From a virus: a stretch of 30,892 nt of DNA. Positions within the stretch are counted from its first letter, which is position 1. Each line of letters starts with the position of its first letter. The stretch is from positions 1 to 30,892 of the IMG/VR virus record IMGVR_UViG_3300015171_000021; one strand, written 5' to 3'. The translations under genes and the position numbers were made by a program. Below the pieces are notes generated by a model. That model searched no databases, had not been told where the DNA came from, and was given only the letters and a program-made list of their open reading frames with translations. Positions 20,347 through 28,958 of this stretch are shown piece by piece.

Positions 20347-22080
20347 GTGGCGGTCAGCGAAGACTCGGTGCTGATCCGGTTCCTGCTGACCGGCGAGGGC
20401 GTGTTCGCGACGAAGATCCGCGCGATGCGCGGCGAGATCCTCGGCCTCTCCAAGGACGTGCAGCGCTCGAACGCCGCGCAGCTCGACTCGTCGATCGCGT
20501 CGAGTAAGGCCGCGACGGGCATGATGCGGTTCGGGAGCGCCGCGAAGTGGACGGCCGGGATCTTCGGCGTCGGCCTCGCGTTCGGACTCGTGGGCGTCCT
20601 GCATCGCGCGACGACGTTCATGAGCCAGCAGACGGTCGTGATGAAGCAGACCGAGGCGCAGATCAAGTCGACGGGCGCGAGCGCTGGATTCACCGGCGAG
20701 CAGATCAAGAAGATGGCCGAGTCGCTCGCCGCCACGACCGGCCAAGACCCGCTGCAACTCCAGTCTGCCGCGAACCGGATGCTTGGCTTCACGAACGTCC
20801 GCGGCGCGATCTTCCAGAACGCGATCAAGGAGGCCAACGACGTCGCCGTCGCGATGCACACCGGCCCCGAGAGCGCCGCGAAAGCGCTCGGGTTCGCGCT
20901 CGACAATCCCGCGACGGGCATGATGCGCCTGATGCGGCTCGGGGTGAGCCTGAGCGCGGCGAACAAGTCGTACATCAAGGATCTCGTCGCGCGGGGCCAG
21001 ACGGAGCAGGCGCAGGTGTTCATCCTCGACACGCTGCACCACAAGTACGGCGACTCCGCGCGGATGTTCGGCGAGACGCTGCCGGGGCAGCTCGGGAAGC
21101 TGAAGTTCGCGATCGACGAGCTGCTCGCGCGCGAGCTTCACCCGCTGACGGTCGGCGCGACCGCGCTCGCGGGCGCGTTCGCGACCGTCGCGCTCTGGGT
21201 GCTCCGGAACACGTGGGTGCTGAAGCCGCTCGGGGTCGTGCTCGGCGTCGTCGCCGCAGCCGTCGCGCTCTGGGCGCTGCACACCGGGGCGCTACTCGTC
21301 AAGACGGCCGCGCTGTGGGTCTGGGAGCAGCTCTCGCTCGTCTCGACGTGGGCTCACGCCTTGGCGTACTACGCGGTCACGGCCGCCGTGTGGCTGTACG
21401 AGTTCGCGACGCTGACGCTAACCGGGACGCTCGTGGCGGCCACGACCGCCGTGTGGGCGTTCACGACCGCGCTGCTCGCGAACCCGATCACGTGGATCGT
21501 CGTCGGCGTCGCGCTGCTCGCCGTCGGCCTGTACCTGCTCTATACGCGCGTGACGTGGTTCCACAAGGCCGTCGACGACGTGTTCCATTTCCTCCGCGAC
21601 CACTGGGCGCTGATCGGCGCGATCCTCATCGCGCCGTTCTCGATGTGGATCGCCGCTGGCATCCTCGTCGTCACGCACCTCCAGGACATTGTCTCGTTCG
21701 TGAGCAGTCTCCCCGGGCGCCTCGCGGGCGCCGGTGCGCACATGTGGGACTGGCTGACGCGTACGTTCCGGCACGCGATGAGCGCGATCCTCGACATGTG
21801 GAACGCGTCGCTCGGGAAGATCGACCTGTCCTGGTTCGGCGGGCCCGACCTGCACGTCCATAACCCGTTCGGGTCGCAGTCCGCGCACGCGGCTGCGCGG
21901 ACGGTGCCGAGCGTGCAGTCGCGCCCGGTCGTCGCGAGCGTCGGCGGCGTCACGGGGCCGCGCGCGGGCATGGCGCTCGCTCAGCATCCGGACGCGATCC
22001 ATACGCACGTCTACCTCGACACGAAGGAAATCGCGACGGCCGTGAACGAGTACAACTCGACCGCCGGAGCGCGGCGATGA
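20347..22080 (+). CDS. Tape measure protein
   Basis: 577 residues from GTG. It sets tail length and is ejected with the DNA. Residues 1-270 are helical, with an N-terminal hydrophobic segment and long amphipathic helices (FTGEQIKKMAESLAATTGQ and onward) typical of the family. About 270-460 contain many hydrophobic helices (VLKPLGVVLGVVAAAVALWA, ITWIVVGVALLAVGLYLLY), expected to form the membrane channel. The C-terminus is His/Pro-rich and flexible. By the usual rule of about 0.15 nm per residue the tail would be roughly 85 nm, a short contractile tail. Stop overlaps the LysM gene. Confidence 0.87.
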   Translation: MAVSEDSVLIRFLLTGEGVFATKIRAMRGEILGLSKDVQRSNAAQLDSSIASSKAATGMMRFGSAAKWTAGIFGVGLAFGLVGVLHRATTFMSQQTVVMKQTEAQIKSTGASAGFTGEQIKKMAESLAATTGQDPLQLQSAANRMLGFTNVRGAIFQNAIKEANDVAVAMHTGPESAAKALGFALDNPATGMMRLMRLGVSLSAANKSYIKDLVARGQTEQAQVFILDTLHHKYGDSARMFGETLPGQLGKLKFAIDELLARELHPLTVGATALAGAFATVALWVLRNTWVLKPLGVVLGVVAAAVALWALHTGALLVKTAALWVWEQLSLVSTWAHALAYYAVTAAVWLYEFATLTLTGTLVAATTAVWAFTTALLANPITWIVVGVALLAVGLYLLYTRVTWFHKAVDDVFHFLRDHWALIGAILIAPFSMWIAAGILVVTHLQDIVSFVSSLPGRLAGAGAHMWDWLTRTFRHAMSAILDMWNASLGKIDLSWFGGPDLHVHNPFGSQSAHAAARTVPSVQSRPVVASVGGVTGPRAGMALAQHPDAIHTHVYLDTKEIATAVNEYNSTAGARR

Positions 22081-22829
22081 CGCGGCCCGTCGTGAGGGCG
22101 CGCGGCGGGCAGGCGACGCCCGTCCACCCGACCCCGGCGGGCGCCGTGCAGCGCACCGCGCCGACGCCCGCGACGATCCGCGATTCGCAGAGCGTCACGA
22201 TCACGAGCGTCACGCCGCCGAAGCTCAGCGTGACCGCCTTCCTCGACGCGACACGGCCCCAACCCTCCGGCGGGTACGGCGGCTGGACGGTACTCCAGCG
22301 CGTCCGCCGCAAGGGCGTCCTGGAGTTCGACGGGTCCGCGCCGTTTACGCTCGCGGTCGCGCTCGTGCTCGACGGCGGCGCGCAGCGCACGAGCATCGAG
22401 GGCGACTGTGACCGCCTGGAGGAGATGGCGCTCACCCCGCAGCCGCTCGTGCCGCCCCCGATCATCGAGGTGTCCGGCCCGTTCAGTAAGGCGACCGCGA
22501 ACGCGCAGTGGGTAATCAGCGATATCGCGTGGGGCGCGAGCCTGATGCTCGCGTCGGGTGACAGGCACCAGCAGTTCGTGACCGTGACGTTCCTGCAGCA
22601 CGTCAGCGAGCCGCTCGCGTCGACGCCGACGCGCGCAGCGAAGGCCGCGGCGAAGAACACGCGGCCGTACCTCGTGAAGGCGGGCGACACGCTCGATCAC
22701 ATCGCGGCCGACCAGCTCGGGTCGAGTCTCCGCAAGAGCGAGATCCTGGCGCTCAACCCGAGCCTGCACAACGACCCGCGGAACGTCACGCGCGGGATGC
22801 ATCTCGTTCTCCCACCGAAGACGAAGTAG
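22077..22829 (+). CDS. LysM-containing baseplate/tail protein
   Basis: 250 residues, ATG in ATGA overlap. Residues about 195-247 form a LysM domain: Y-L-V-K-A-G-D-T-L-D-H-I-A ... L-G-S-S-L-R ... I-L-A-L-N-P ... G-M-H-L-V-L-P. LysM proteins at this place in contractile phages connect the tube to the baseplate hub (gp53/XkdP type). The N-terminal 190 residues are beta-rich with an F-D-G-S-A-P-F-T-L-A-V-A-L-V-L-D-G segment. It binds peptidoglycan or a baseplate partner; the latter is more usual. Confidence 0.8.
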   Translation: MTRPVVRARGGQATPVHPTPAGAVQRTAPTPATIRDSQSVTITSVTPPKLSVTAFLDATRPQPSGGYGGWTVLQRVRRKGVLEFDGSAPFTLAVALVLDGGAQRTSIEGDCDRLEEMALTPQPLVPPPIIEVSGPFSKATANAQWVISDIAWGASLMLASGDRHQQFVTVTFLQHVSEPLASTPTRAAKAAAKNTRPYLVKAGDTLDHIAADQLGSSLRKSEILALNPSLHNDPRNVTRGMHLVLPPKTK

Positions 22830-25001
22830 ATGGCGAACACGACGAGCCCGTTCGCGCCCGTCGATCCGCTTACGGGCCTGCCGATCGTCACGCCCGACCC
22901 GAGCGCTCCGCCGCGCGGGATTCCGTACAAGCTGCCCGGCCTCGGGAAGAATCGGAAGCGCACGCTGCTCCTGGCGCTGCCCGGCGACGCGGCGTGGATA
23001 CCGCCGAGCGCGAACGGCCTCGCGAGCCTCGTCGTCGGCGACCACTGGCTCCGCTACGACATTCACAATCGGATCACCGCGGCCGCGGTCGAGAGCACGA
23101 TCACGGGCGCGAGCACCGTGAAGCTCAGCATCCACGACCCCGAGCTACGGCTCCTGAACAGTGGCCTCCTGCAGCAGCGCTGCCGGATCAGGCTCGGCGG
23201 GTACGTGTTCGAGCTGGTCAGGGTCAAGAAGCAGGGCTACGTACTCGCCTTGGAGTTCGAGGACGCGGTCGTCGCGGAGCTACGCACCGCGGCCCGGTCG
23301 GGCTACAAGACCTGGAAGGCGGGCACGATCAGCGCCGTCGGCGCGATCCGCTGGTTCCTGAGCGAGAAGGCGAAGGGCGCGGACGGCAAGATGCACGACC
23401 TGCCGGGCGTGACGCTCTACGCGCCCGTCGACCCGGGCGGCGGCGCGGGCGCCGCGATACCTCAGCACTCGACGAGCGTCGCCGCGTCGAACGCGGCCGT
23501 CGCGCGCGACCCCGGCCTCGCGCACAAGAACGTGAAGGTCAAGGGCGCGGCCGCGACCAGCCAGCAGACGCAGAACATCAACGTCGTCCTGAAGACGATC
23601 CTGGCGTTCTCGCCGCGCCCGACGACCGCGGAACTAGTCATGGCCGTGATGTGCGTCACCGCCGAGACGAGCGCGGGCAATCCCAGCGGCGGGTCGGGCT
23701 CCAGCGTCGGGATCTTCCAGCAGACGCCCGAGGGCGGTTACACCGGGTACGACCGTACGGATATCGTGCGCGCCACTCAGGAGTTCTATAAGCGCCTGCA
23801 CAAGATCACGACGAATCCGGCGTATAAGGGCACGCCGCTCTACGCGATGGTGCAGGCCGTTCAGGGTAGCGGCGCCGGGAAGGCGTCGAACGGCGCGTCG
23901 AACTACGGCCCCTGGGAGGGCGAGGCGAAGAACACCGTCGGCCTGTTCCTCGGCCCCGACGCGGCCCGCTACGGCCTGGGCGTGAACGCGCCCGACCTGC
24001 TCGGCAAGAACCCCGCGAGCAACAAGCCGCACACGTTCCACCGCGGCTCGCCGCACACGCCCGAGGACTCCTGGACGGCCATGCAGCGCATCGCGCGCGA
24101 AGTCAACTACAGGTGCTTCGTGGTCGGCGAGGTGCTCTACTTCATGGGCGACCGGCGACTGCTCGCGGGCGAGCCGCGCCTGTCGCTGAACATGGGCGTC
24201 GACGGCGTGCACAAGCTCGACTACGACATTGACGTCGGCAAGCGCGTGAGCACCGTCGACCTCGAAGTCGACACGAAGGCGTGGAGCTGCCCGCCGGGCA
24301 GCGTGATCGACCTGCACGACCTCGGCCCCGCGAACGGGTCGTGGCTCGTCGACACCGTCAGCGCCGACCTGAAGAAGCCGAGCCTGCTGACCGTGAAGCT
24401 CACGCGGCCGAAGGTGCCGCTGAAGGAGGCCGCCGACCCGACGCCGACGTCGAGCACCGGCAGCGTGGTCGCGAGCGACGGTAGCGTCCTGCCGACGTCG
24501 GGGCCGTTCGCGCCGTCAAGCCCGCTCGCGCCGGGCGGCGGCGGAGCGAGCGCCCCGGGTACCGGCGGCGGATCGTTCTCGGCACTGATCACGGGCGCGA
24601 AGTACGTCGGGCCCGACCAGGGCATCGACTTCACGGGAGCGGGGCCGCTGTTCGCGCTCGCGGACGGCGTCGTCACGCGCGTCGCGCCGGGCGGTACCGG
24701 CTGGCCCGGTATCGGCGCGATCCTCGTCTACCAGATGACCAGCGGCTCGCGCAGCGGCCAGTACGTCTACATGGCCGAGGACATTACGATCCAGCCGGGC
24801 ATCGGGAAGGGCGTGCGGATCAAGAAGGGGCAGCAGATCGCGTACGCGACTGGCTCCGGCCAGGCGCCGGGTATCGAAGTGGGCTTCGCGCAGGATGGCA
24901 ACGGCGCCGCGTTCGGGACGATTTATGACGGGAAGCAGGGCGGGCCGCCGCCCGTCCACGGGTGGGACATGCAGGCGTTCGTCCAGGGCCTCTCGAAGTA
25001 G
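22830..25001 (+). CDS. Large baseplate hub with lysozyme-like and degenerate M23-like domains
   Basis: 723 residues, ATG adjoining the LysM stop. The outer parts (about 40-200 and 410-530) have the strand pattern of gpD/gp27-type hub proteins (STVKLSIHDPELRLL, YVFELVRVKKQGY; later STVDLEVDTKAWSCPPGS, SWLVDTVSADLKKPSLLTV). Residues about 255-375 form an inserted helical domain with AETSAGNPSGGSGSSVGIF (278-296), reminiscent of lysozyme/transglycosylase folds, with E279 the candidate acid. After a Gly/Pro/Ser linker, 590-690 resembles an M23/lysostaphin-type fold (DQGIDFTG, ADGVVTRVAPG, IKKGQQIAYATGSG, IEVGFA), but the zinc ligands are mostly absent: D in place of the first His, IEVGF in place of HLHF. 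It probably helps penetrate the wall during injection. Confidence 0.75.
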   Translation: MANTTSPFAPVDPLTGLPIVTPDPSAPPRGIPYKLPGLGKNRKRTLLLALPGDAAWIPPSANGLASLVVGDHWLRYDIHNRITAAAVESTITGASTVKLSIHDPELRLLNSGLLQQRCRIRLGGYVFELVRVKKQGYVLALEFEDAVVAELRTAARSGYKTWKAGTISAVGAIRWFLSEKAKGADGKMHDLPGVTLYAPVDPGGGAGAAIPQHSTSVAASNAAVARDPGLAHKNVKVKGAAATSQQTQNINVVLKTILAFSPRPTTAELVMAVMCVTAETSAGNPSGGSGSSVGIFQQTPEGGYTGYDRTDIVRATQEFYKRLHKITTNPAYKGTPLYAMVQAVQGSGAGKASNGASNYGPWEGEAKNTVGLFLGPDAARYGLGVNAPDLLGKNPASNKPHTFHRGSPHTPEDSWTAMQRIAREVNYRCFVVGEVLYFMGDRRLLAGEPRLSLNMGVDGVHKLDYDIDVGKRVSTVDLEVDTKAWSCPPGSVIDLHDLGPANGSWLVDTVSADLKKPSLLTVKLTRPKVPLKEAADPTPTSSTGSVVASDGSVLPTSGPFAPSSPLAPGGGGASAPGTGGGSFSALITGAKYVGPDQGIDFTGAGPLFALADGVVTRVAPGGTGWPGIGAILVYQMTSGSRSGQYVYMAEDITIQPGIGKGVRIKKGQQIAYATGSGQAPGIEVGFAQDGNGAAFGTIYDGKQGGPPPVHGWDMQAFVQGLSK

Positions 25002-25004
25002 CCT
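24999..25004 (+). promoter_or_regulatory. Candidate leaderless -10 box for the spike/fibre gene
   Basis: TAGCCT overlapping the hub stop codon, 6 nt before ATG 25011 (spacer GACGGG, which also reads as a weak GACGGG ribosome site). Confidence 0.4.
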
Positions 25005-25010
25005 GACGGG

Positions 25011-26171
25011 ATGCCTCACGACCCGTTCATCGACGACGCGCTGCCCCTGTCCGCGCAGGAGTCGACGAGCAGCGAGCCGCGGCTCGCGGCGGGCACGATC
25101 AACCGCGTCTCGGGGAGCGGCGCGAGCGCGCAGGTGTGGTGCGAGATCGACGGGTTCGACGGATACGAGTGGGGGCCGCTGGAGCATCGCCCGTTCGCGG
25201 AGGGCGAGGCGCCGCTCGTCGGCGCGCGGTGCGCCGTCGGGATCTTCAGTGACGAGAAGTGGCTCGTCGGGACGGACGAGACGCTCGTGACCGCCGCGAC
25301 GTGGTACACGACCACGAGTGCGCCCGCCGCGGGCCTCGGCGCGGAGGGAGACCTCGCACTCGACACGACCAATAACGCGTGGTACGGGCCGAAGCACCTC
25401 GGCGCGTGGGGCGCCGCTCACTCGCTCGTCACGCCCGTGATCCCGCCGAGCTTCCTGGTCGGCACGGGCGTGCCCGCGGCGGGCACGGGCCGCGACGCGG
25501 ACGCGTACATCGACAAGGCCACGGGCCTCCTATACTCGCCGAAGGCCGCGGGTGCGTGGCCCGCCGGGGCGCTGCTCCCCCCGGCCCTGACGATGACCGC
25601 CAAGAGCGCCGCGTATACGGCCGTGAGCGGCGACTACGTGGCCTGCACGGGATCGTTCACCGTGACCCTGCCCGCGCCGACCGCGGGCCGCATCGTGGGC
25701 GTCAGGAGCGTGAACGGTACGGGCGCGGCGCCCGTGACGATTAGCACGCCGAGCGGCGCGATCCTCGGGCCCGGCGTGGCCTCCGCCGCGACGAGCATCA
25801 CGCTCGGAAAGTCCGGCGCGTTCGTCACGCTGCTCGCGGACGGCACGAACTGGAGCATCGTCGCGGGTACGCAGGACACCGGCTGGATCGCCGTCACCTT
25901 CACAAACGGGTGGAGCAACCACACCGGCGACACCTGCCAGTACCGCAAGATCGGCCCGCTCGTCTACACCACGGGTTACATGGCCGCGGGCACCGCAGGC
26001 GCGTCAGCGTTCACCCTGCCCGCGGGTTTCCGCCCGGTCACGGAATACGCCCACGCCGTCAACGCCGTGGGCGTCGCCACGCTGCTCTACTACCAGGCGG
26101 CGGGTACGGTCGTCTGCACGACGGCCCCGGCCTACATCAACCTCGCCGCGTCCTTCCCCTGCGAGCTATAA
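25011..26171 (+). CDS. Baseplate spike/fibre protein with OB-like N-terminus
   Basis: 386 residues from ATG. Residues about 25-90 (AAGTINRVSGSGASAQVWCE ... ARCAVGIFSDEKWLVG) look like an OB-fold unit of spike or gpV-type proteins. Residues 104-133 and 154-183 are two copies of a fibre motif (A-P-A-A-G-L-G...G-D-L-A-L-D-T-T-N-N-A-W-Y-G-P-K and its partner), seen in many tail fibres. The C-terminal 190 residues are Ala/Gly/Thr-rich beta sandwich with FTVTLPAPTAGRIVGV-type strands. It likely sits at or near the baseplate tip and may contact the host. The exact family is uncertain. Confidence 0.65.
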   Translation: MPHDPFIDDALPLSAQESTSSEPRLAAGTINRVSGSGASAQVWCEIDGFDGYEWGPLEHRPFAEGEAPLVGARCAVGIFSDEKWLVGTDETLVTAATWYTTTSAPAAGLGAEGDLALDTTNNAWYGPKHLGAWGAAHSLVTPVIPPSFLVGTGVPAAGTGRDADAYIDKATGLLYSPKAAGAWPAGALLPPALTMTAKSAAYTAVSGDYVACTGSFTVTLPAPTAGRIVGVRSVNGTGAAPVTISTPSGAILGPGVASAATSITLGKSGAFVTLLADGTNWSIVAGTQDTGWIAVTFTNGWSNHTGDTCQYRKIGPLVYTTGYMAAGTAGASAFTLPAGFRPVTEYAHAVNAVGVATLLYYQAAGTVVCTTAPAYINLAASFPCEL

Positions 26172-26188
26172 GCAGCCGACGCTCCGCG

Positions 26189-26194
26189 TATGAT
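26189..26194 (+). promoter_or_regulatory. Candidate leaderless -10 box
   Basis: TATGAT, 8 nt before ATG 26203 (spacer CGTGACCT). Closest match to the TATAAT consensus in the window. Confidence 0.5.
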
Positions 26195-26202
26195 CGTGAC
26201 CT

Positions 26203-26385
26203 ATGAATGCGCCGATCGCTGTCCACTGCCGCTACTGCGACCGGCGCCGCGCGCGACCCGGCCGCGACTACTGCACCGGCTGCTCGACCCAGCTCGCGAT
26301 GCACGCCGAGCTATCCGCCCCGCCGCGCGCGCCGCTCCCCGCCACGCCAAGCGACTCGGACGAGTCGCGGCTCGCGACCGCGTGA
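26203..26385 (+). CDS. Small zinc-ribbon protein in the baseplate operon
   Basis: 60 residues. C9-x2-C12 (CRYC) and C24-x2-C27 (CTGC) separated by a basic R-R-R-A-R-P-G-R-D-Y loop form a zinc-ribbon, resembling the short zinc modules at the ends of the HNH proteins. The C-terminus is Pro/Ser-rich and disordered. An overlapping frame from ATG 26190 to 26420 lacks such a motif and is disfavoured. Function unknown. Confidence 0.55.
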   Translation: MNAPIAVHCRYCDRRRARPGRDYCTGCSTQLAMHAELSAPPRAPLPATPSDSDESRLATA

Positions 26386-26410
26386 CGCGCACGCCCGCAA
26401 CGCCTGCACG

Positions 26411-26416
26411 TACGCT
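26411..26416 (+). promoter_or_regulatory. Candidate leaderless -10 box for the baseplate wedge operon
   Basis: TACGCT, 7 nt before GTG 26424 (spacer ATGACGC), no Shine-Dalgarno. Confidence 0.5.
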
Positions 26417-26423
26417 ATGACGC

Positions 26424-26753
26424 GTGGCGCTGGTCAATCCGCACCTCGCATTCCCGTTCCGGTTCGCCGCGAACGGGCACGCGGCCAGTAACGAGCAGGG
26501 CAGCGGCGACGACGTCCAATCCTGCGTCGGCGTCGCGATCGTGACGCCATTCGGGTACCGCGTCGACGAGCCCGACTTCGGCGCCAGGCCCGAGGACTTC
26601 GCCGTCCTGCCGACGAACATCGACGCGCTGATCAAGGCCCTGGAGCGCAGCGAGCCGCGCGCGCTCGTCGCGATCGAAGAAGACCCGAACCTGATCGCGC
26701 GCCTCGAATCGCACCTGCGCGTGTTCGTCGACCGAGCAGAAGGCGGAGCATGA
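26424..26753 (+). CDS. gp25-like baseplate wedge protein
   Basis: 109 residues from GTG. Patterns typical of the T4 gp25/Mu gpW-like family: hydrophobic opening HLAFPFRF, a middle V-A-I-V-T-P-F-G-Y-R-V-D-E-P-D-F-G motif, and an amphipathic I-x-A-L-x-R-S-E-P-R-A segment. These proteins link the sheath base to the wedge. The stop overlaps the baseplate J gene (ATGA), the usual order. Confidence 0.82.
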   Translation: MALVNPHLAFPFRFAANGHAASNEQGSGDDVQSCVGVAIVTPFGYRVDEPDFGARPEDFAVLPTNIDALIKALERSEPRALVAIEEDPNLIARLESHLRVFVDRAEGGA

Positions 26754-27910
26754 CCTACATCGACTTCGGCCTCTCGACCGACCCGGACGCGGTCGCGCAG
26801 ATCGCGTACACGGAGATGGGCGTCGTCGCGCCCGGCTGGCTGCCGATCCCGAGCGAACTGGACGTGTGGATGATCCAGGCGTTCAGCCGGGTCGCGGCCG
26901 AGACGCGCGACGTCACGGGCCTCGTCGCGCAGGGCATCTTCTCGTTCTGGGGCACGCAGATCCTCGGCATCCCGCCGCTCTCCGGCGCGCCCGCGAGCGC
27001 TCCCGTGACGTTCACGGCCGTCGACACCGCGGGGTACACGGTGCCCGCCGGGACGGTCGTGATCCTGACCGCGGCGGACGCGACGCAGCACGCGTTCAGC
27101 GTCGCGAGCGATATCGTGATCGCGCCCGGATCGACGAGCCAGTCGGGCAGTCTGAACGCGAACGACACGGGTATCGTCGGGAACGGGATCACGGCCGGGG
27201 CGGGCCAGATGAGCGACTCGCTCGCGTTCGTCGCGGCGGTCGCGACGACGGCCGTGACGACGGGCGGTACGGACGCCGAGACGGATGACGCGTACCTCTC
27301 GCGCCTGCGCGACACGGCGCAGTTGATCGCGCCACGGCCGATCACCGCGCAGGACTTCGCGGTCATGGCGCGCAGCGCGAGCGCGGAGATCGTGCACGCG
27401 CTAGCGATCGACCAGTGGGACCTGAACCTCGGCACGGGCGCGCATGAGAAGACCGTGACCGTGATCGCGTTCAACGCCGCGGGCGGCGCCGTGTCCGCGG
27501 CCGCGAAGTCGGCGGCGCTCGCGCTGCTCCAGAGCCGCCGCGAGGTGAACTTCCTGATCTACGTCGGCGACCCCACCTCGAACGTCGTGAGCGTCGACTT
27601 CACCGCGAAGGCGCAAGTCGGATACGCGACCGCGAGCGTGAACGCGGCCGTGATCGCGGCGCTCCAGGCGTACCTGAACCCCGCGACGTGGAGCGCGCCG
27701 AGCGACGGCTCCGAGTCGGGCTGGCGCGTGCAGGGCCTCGTGTACGTGAACGAGCTGATCACCGTGATCAGTAACGTGCAGGGCGTCGACCGCTGCGTCA
27801 GCGTACGCGTCGGGAGCGGCCTGAGCCTCCCGAGTGGCACGACCGACCTGACCCTCTCGGGCCTTGCGCCAACAGCGACGTACGGCAACGTCACGGGCAC
27901 CACGACGTAA
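26750..27910 (+). CDS. Baseplate J-like protein
   Basis: 386 residues, ATG in ATGA overlap. It has the Baseplate_J layout: an N-terminal helical part, then an A-P-V-T-F-T-A-V-D-T-A-G-Y-T-V-P-A-G-T-V-V beta domain, the G-G-T-D-A-E-T-D-D-A-Y-L-S-R-L-R-D segment and P-I-T-A-Q-D-F-A-V-M-A-R, and a C-terminal V-N-A-A-V-I-A-A-L-Q-A-Y-L-N-P module. It forms the wedge of the baseplate and controls contraction. Length and order are normal. Confidence 0.9.
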   Translation: MTYIDFGLSTDPDAVAQIAYTEMGVVAPGWLPIPSELDVWMIQAFSRVAAETRDVTGLVAQGIFSFWGTQILGIPPLSGAPASAPVTFTAVDTAGYTVPAGTVVILTAADATQHAFSVASDIVIAPGSTSQSGSLNANDTGIVGNGITAGAGQMSDSLAFVAAVATTAVTTGGTDAETDDAYLSRLRDTAQLIAPRPITAQDFAVMARSASAEIVHALAIDQWDLNLGTGAHEKTVTVIAFNAAGGAVSAAAKSAALALLQSRREVNFLIYVGDPTSNVVSVDFTAKAQVGYATASVNAAVIAALQAYLNPATWSAPSDGSESGWRVQGLVYVNELITVISNVQGVDRCVSVRVGSGLSLPSGTTDLTLSGLAPTATYGNVTGTTT

Positions 27911-28530
27911 TGGCGCGACCCGTCGTGAGCGCGTTCGCGAACCAGGTCTACGCGCTCCTGGAGCCCGTCGCGGGCGGCGACGAGGCCGCGGGCTGGCCGC
28001 TGCTGCTCTACGTCGAGGCGTGCAGCAGGATGATCGACCCGGTCGACGTGATCGTCAGGGACGCGCCGGGCGTGCCCGGCTGGGGCGTCGCGATGGACGC
28101 CAACAACGCGCCCTTGGCGCAGCTCCCGTGGCTCGGCCAGTTCGCGGGCGTCACGGTCGACACGACCCAGCCCGACGCGACCCAGCGCGCCCAGATCCTC
28201 GGGCACTCCGGATTCGCCCGGGGCACGCTCGCCGCGATGATCAGCGCCGCGCAGGCCACGATGACGGGCTCGAAGACCGTCAGCTACACGGAGCGCAGCG
28301 GCGACGCGTGGACGGTCGCGTTCACGGCCGCCGCAGGCGAGGTGCCGAGCGTTACCGCGACGCTCGCCGCGATCGTAGCCGTGAAGCCCGCCGGGATCAT
28401 CGTGACGTTCAACGGCGCAGGCGGCGCCAGCGCGAACACGAGCTACACGCAGGTGAAAGCCCGCGGCTCGTACGCTACGGTCAAAGCCACGTACACAAAT
28501 TACTTGGACCTCAAAACGAGGGGCTCGTGA
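27910..28530 (+). CDS. Tail protein I / Mu gp48-like baseplate component
   Basis: 206 residues, ATG in TAATG overlap. It follows baseplate J, where P2 gpI/Mu gp48-type proteins lie, and contains L-P-W-L-G-Q-F-A-G-V, Q-R-A-Q-I-L-G-H-S-G-F-A-R-G-T-L and a Y-T-E-R-S-G-D-A-W-T-V-A-F strand, all common in that group. It probably links wedge to fibres. The C-terminus runs into the second HNH gene (GTGA overlap). Confidence 0.75.
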   Translation: MARPVVSAFANQVYALLEPVAGGDEAAGWPLLLYVEACSRMIDPVDVIVRDAPGVPGWGVAMDANNAPLAQLPWLGQFAGVTVDTTQPDATQRAQILGHSGFARGTLAAMISAAQATMTGSKTVSYTERSGDAWTVAFTAAAGEVPSVTATLAAIVAVKPAGIIVTFNGAGGASANTSYTQVKARGSYATVKATYTNYLDLKTRGS

Positions 28531-28958
28531 ATACCACCCGCAAGCCGATCACCGAGAGGCTCGCCACGAAGCTACGGCGCGGCGACGACGGCTGCCTCCA
28601 CTTCACCGGCGCGGTAATGCCGAACGGCTACGGATATATCGGGCGCGGCGGGAAGTACGGCGGCTCGACGTATGCACACCGCGTAGCGTGGGAAGCGGTA
28701 CACGGACCGATTCCGAAGGGCATGGAGATCGACCATCTCTGCCGCAATCGCGCGTGCTGTAATCCGGCCCACCTAGAGCTAGTCACGCATCGCGAGAACG
28801 TAGCGCGCGGCGCAGCGCCGAGCGCTGTCGCGCATCGCGCCGGTACGTGCACGATCGGCCATCCGATGAGCGGCGAAAACCTGTACGTAAGCCCCGGCGG
28901 CCAGCGTCACTGCCGTACCTGTCGTGCGGCATACCGAAAGACGAGGAGCACGGCATGA
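28527..28958 (+). CDS. HNH homing-type endonuclease (second copy)
   Basis: 143 residues, GTG overlapping the previous TGA. The core is canonical: A-H-R-V-A-W-E, P-I-P-K-G-M-E-I-D-H-L-C (H of the motif), R-A-C-C-N-P-A-H-L-E-L-V-T-H-R-E-N. After that comes GHPMSGENLYVSPGGQRHC and a CRTC zinc knuckle, matching the C-terminal module of the protein at 536-1072. Codons are less GC-biased than in neighbours (AAA, TTA-like use, ATA), consistent with a mobile insertion between the tail protein and the collar fibre. Confidence 0.9.
   Translation: MNTTRKPITERLATKLRRGDDGCLHFTGAVMPNGYGYIGRGGKYGGSTYAHRVAWEAVHGPIPKGMEIDHLCRNRACCNPAHLELVTHRENVARGAAPSAVAHRAGTCTIGHPMSGENLYVSPGGQRHCRTCRAAYRKTRSTA

Noticed and set aside
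26190-26420. Alternative 76-codon plus-strand gene
   Set aside because: Overlaps the zinc-ribbon gene at 26203, lacks motifs, and its ATG lies in the candidate -10 box.
26201-27397. 398-codon minus-strand frame
   Set aside because: Shadow of the gp25-like and baseplate J genes.
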